Origin: Treponema sp.
GTDB taxonomy: Bacteria; Spirochaetota; Spirochaetia; Treponematales; Treponemataceae
Length of the DNA: 33,288 nt
Assembly: GCA_024697295.1 (NCBI GenBank)
Contig: JAILFZ010000017.1
Coordinates: forward strand, 1-33,288
Reading direction: 5' to 3'
The first letter of the stretch is position 1, and each line of letters begins with the position of its first letter. The position numbers and the translations under genes are program-made. Below, in pieces: positions 32,955 to 33,288 of the stretch. Below the pieces are notes generated by a model. It made no database searches and was not told where the DNA came from. It worked only from the letters and a program-made list of their open reading frames with translations.

Positions 32955-33154
32955 AAATATCGGGTTATTTGTAAAAACAGGCCAAATATGGAAACGGGAA
33001 GGAAAGCGAGCGGCTGCCGCAGCATTTTGAAGGTTCGCAAGCGAGCCATAGCGAGCGCAGTCGGATTCCTATTACCTTCAATCATGCGAGGACAGACGCG
33101 CTTTCCTGGTAGTTTCCATGGTTCTGTATTTTTATTTATAAAAACCCGATATTT
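32955..33154. repeat. Nested palindromic dispersed element, copy 2 (inverted relative to copy 1)
   Basis: The core (32986-33109) is the reverse complement of the copy at 7784-7907 with seven differences in 124. The outer arms AAATATCGGGTT (32955-32966) and AACCCGATATTT (33143-33154) are a perfect 12-base inverted repeat. Further inside, ATGGAAAC pairs with GTTTCCAT and GGAAAGCG with CGCTTTCC. Relative to copy 1 the outer arms differ at two positions in each arm, and the pairing is preserved. It fills the gap between the EamA gene and the open frame at the right edge. Confidence 0.85.
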
Positions 33155-33195
33155 ATAATATTTAGATATAAATCTGTAGATTATCTGAATGCTGT

Positions 33196-33201
33196 TATAA
33201 T
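33196..33201 (+). promoter_or_regulatory. Candidate -10 box before the right-edge ORF
   Basis: A perfect TATAAT lies seven bases before the GTG at 33209. No good -35 hexamer is found at 16-18 bases upstream, so this is weak on its own. Confidence 0.35.
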
Positions 33202-33208
33202 AAAGGGC

Positions 33209-33288
33209 GTGATTAAAGGCAAAGATGCAGTTACGATTGAAGAAGTAATGTCTCACCCGGAGCAGATAAAGTTTGCTTATCAGCCGAT
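33209..33288 (+). CDS. Start of an unidentified gene (cut by the right edge)
   Basis: A frame beginning GTG ATT AAA GGC stays open to the end of the window, giving about 26 residues (IKGKDAVTIEEVMSHPEQIK). I do not recognise the product from so little. An in-frame ATG at 33248 is a second possible start. Neither has a strong Shine-Dalgarno; AAAGGG lies directly against the GTG. A TATAAT seven bases upstream fits a promoter for a leaderless message starting at the GTG. Confidence 0.45.
   Translation, partial: MIKGKDAVTIEEVMSHPEQIKFAYQP

Overview
The window looks like chromosome from a host-associated Treponema-like spirochaete. The evidence is the combination of a long PPi-dependent phosphofructokinase, an archaeal-type UMP kinase, a long serine hydroxymethyltransferase with an extra insertion, a PlzA-like PilZ protein, PEGA-domain envelope proteins, and a crp-like/murB/cysS/ECF-sigma cluster. 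I remember a similar cluster from Treponema pallidum but cannot check it here. I see no phage, transposase, CRISPR, rRNA or tRNA. Genus-level assignment is inference.

Layout. (1) 1-6967, minus strand: radC, a PEGA-domain envelope protein, pfp, an HtrA-type protease and a secreted class-3 lipase cut by the left edge. (2) 7086-8118: a plus-strand glucosaminidase-family lipoprotein, then about 380 bases of structured, repeat-bearing DNA. (3) 8119-13363, minus: cysS, an ECF sigma factor, its zinc-binding anti-sigma factor, a membrane IPT/TIG-transglutaminase-like protein lacking the catalytic Cys, and pyrH. (4) 13465-16187, plus: murB, a tandem cNMP-domain Crp-like regulator and a small secreted protein. 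(5) 16201-21431, minus: a DUF192 lipoprotein, a TPR protein, a PilZ c-di-GMP receptor, a phosphodiester-glycosidase lipoprotein, an XRE-cupin regulator and an unknown protein. (6) 21511-25437: a secreted vWA protein (plus) converging on a TPR lipoprotein, then two tandem GGDEF diguanylate cyclases (minus). (7) 25558-32947, plus: glyA, two SpoIIE/PP2C phosphatases, a STAS anti-sigma antagonist, a VanY-like carboxypeptidase and an EamA transporter. A second copy of the repeat and the start of an open reading frame close the window.

Together the genes cover envelope construction and remodelling (murB, VanY, glucosaminidase, HtrA, PEGA) and an unusual density of signalling: c-di-GMP synthesis and sensing, an ECF sigma/anti-sigma pair, a partner-switching module without a visible kinase, and a cNMP-type regulator.

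The main novelties are: a nested palindromic element present twice in opposite orientation, with compensatory changes in its terminal arms; the sigma/anti-sigma/transglutaminase-pseudoenzyme operon; a run of eight G in the PilZ gene, which also has a promoter set up for a leaderless mRNA; and a SpoIIE phosphatase whose first metal-binding Asp is Glu. Several ORF-track starts are GTG or TTG codons that lie inside Shine-Dalgarno sequences. I moved those starts and say so in each entry.
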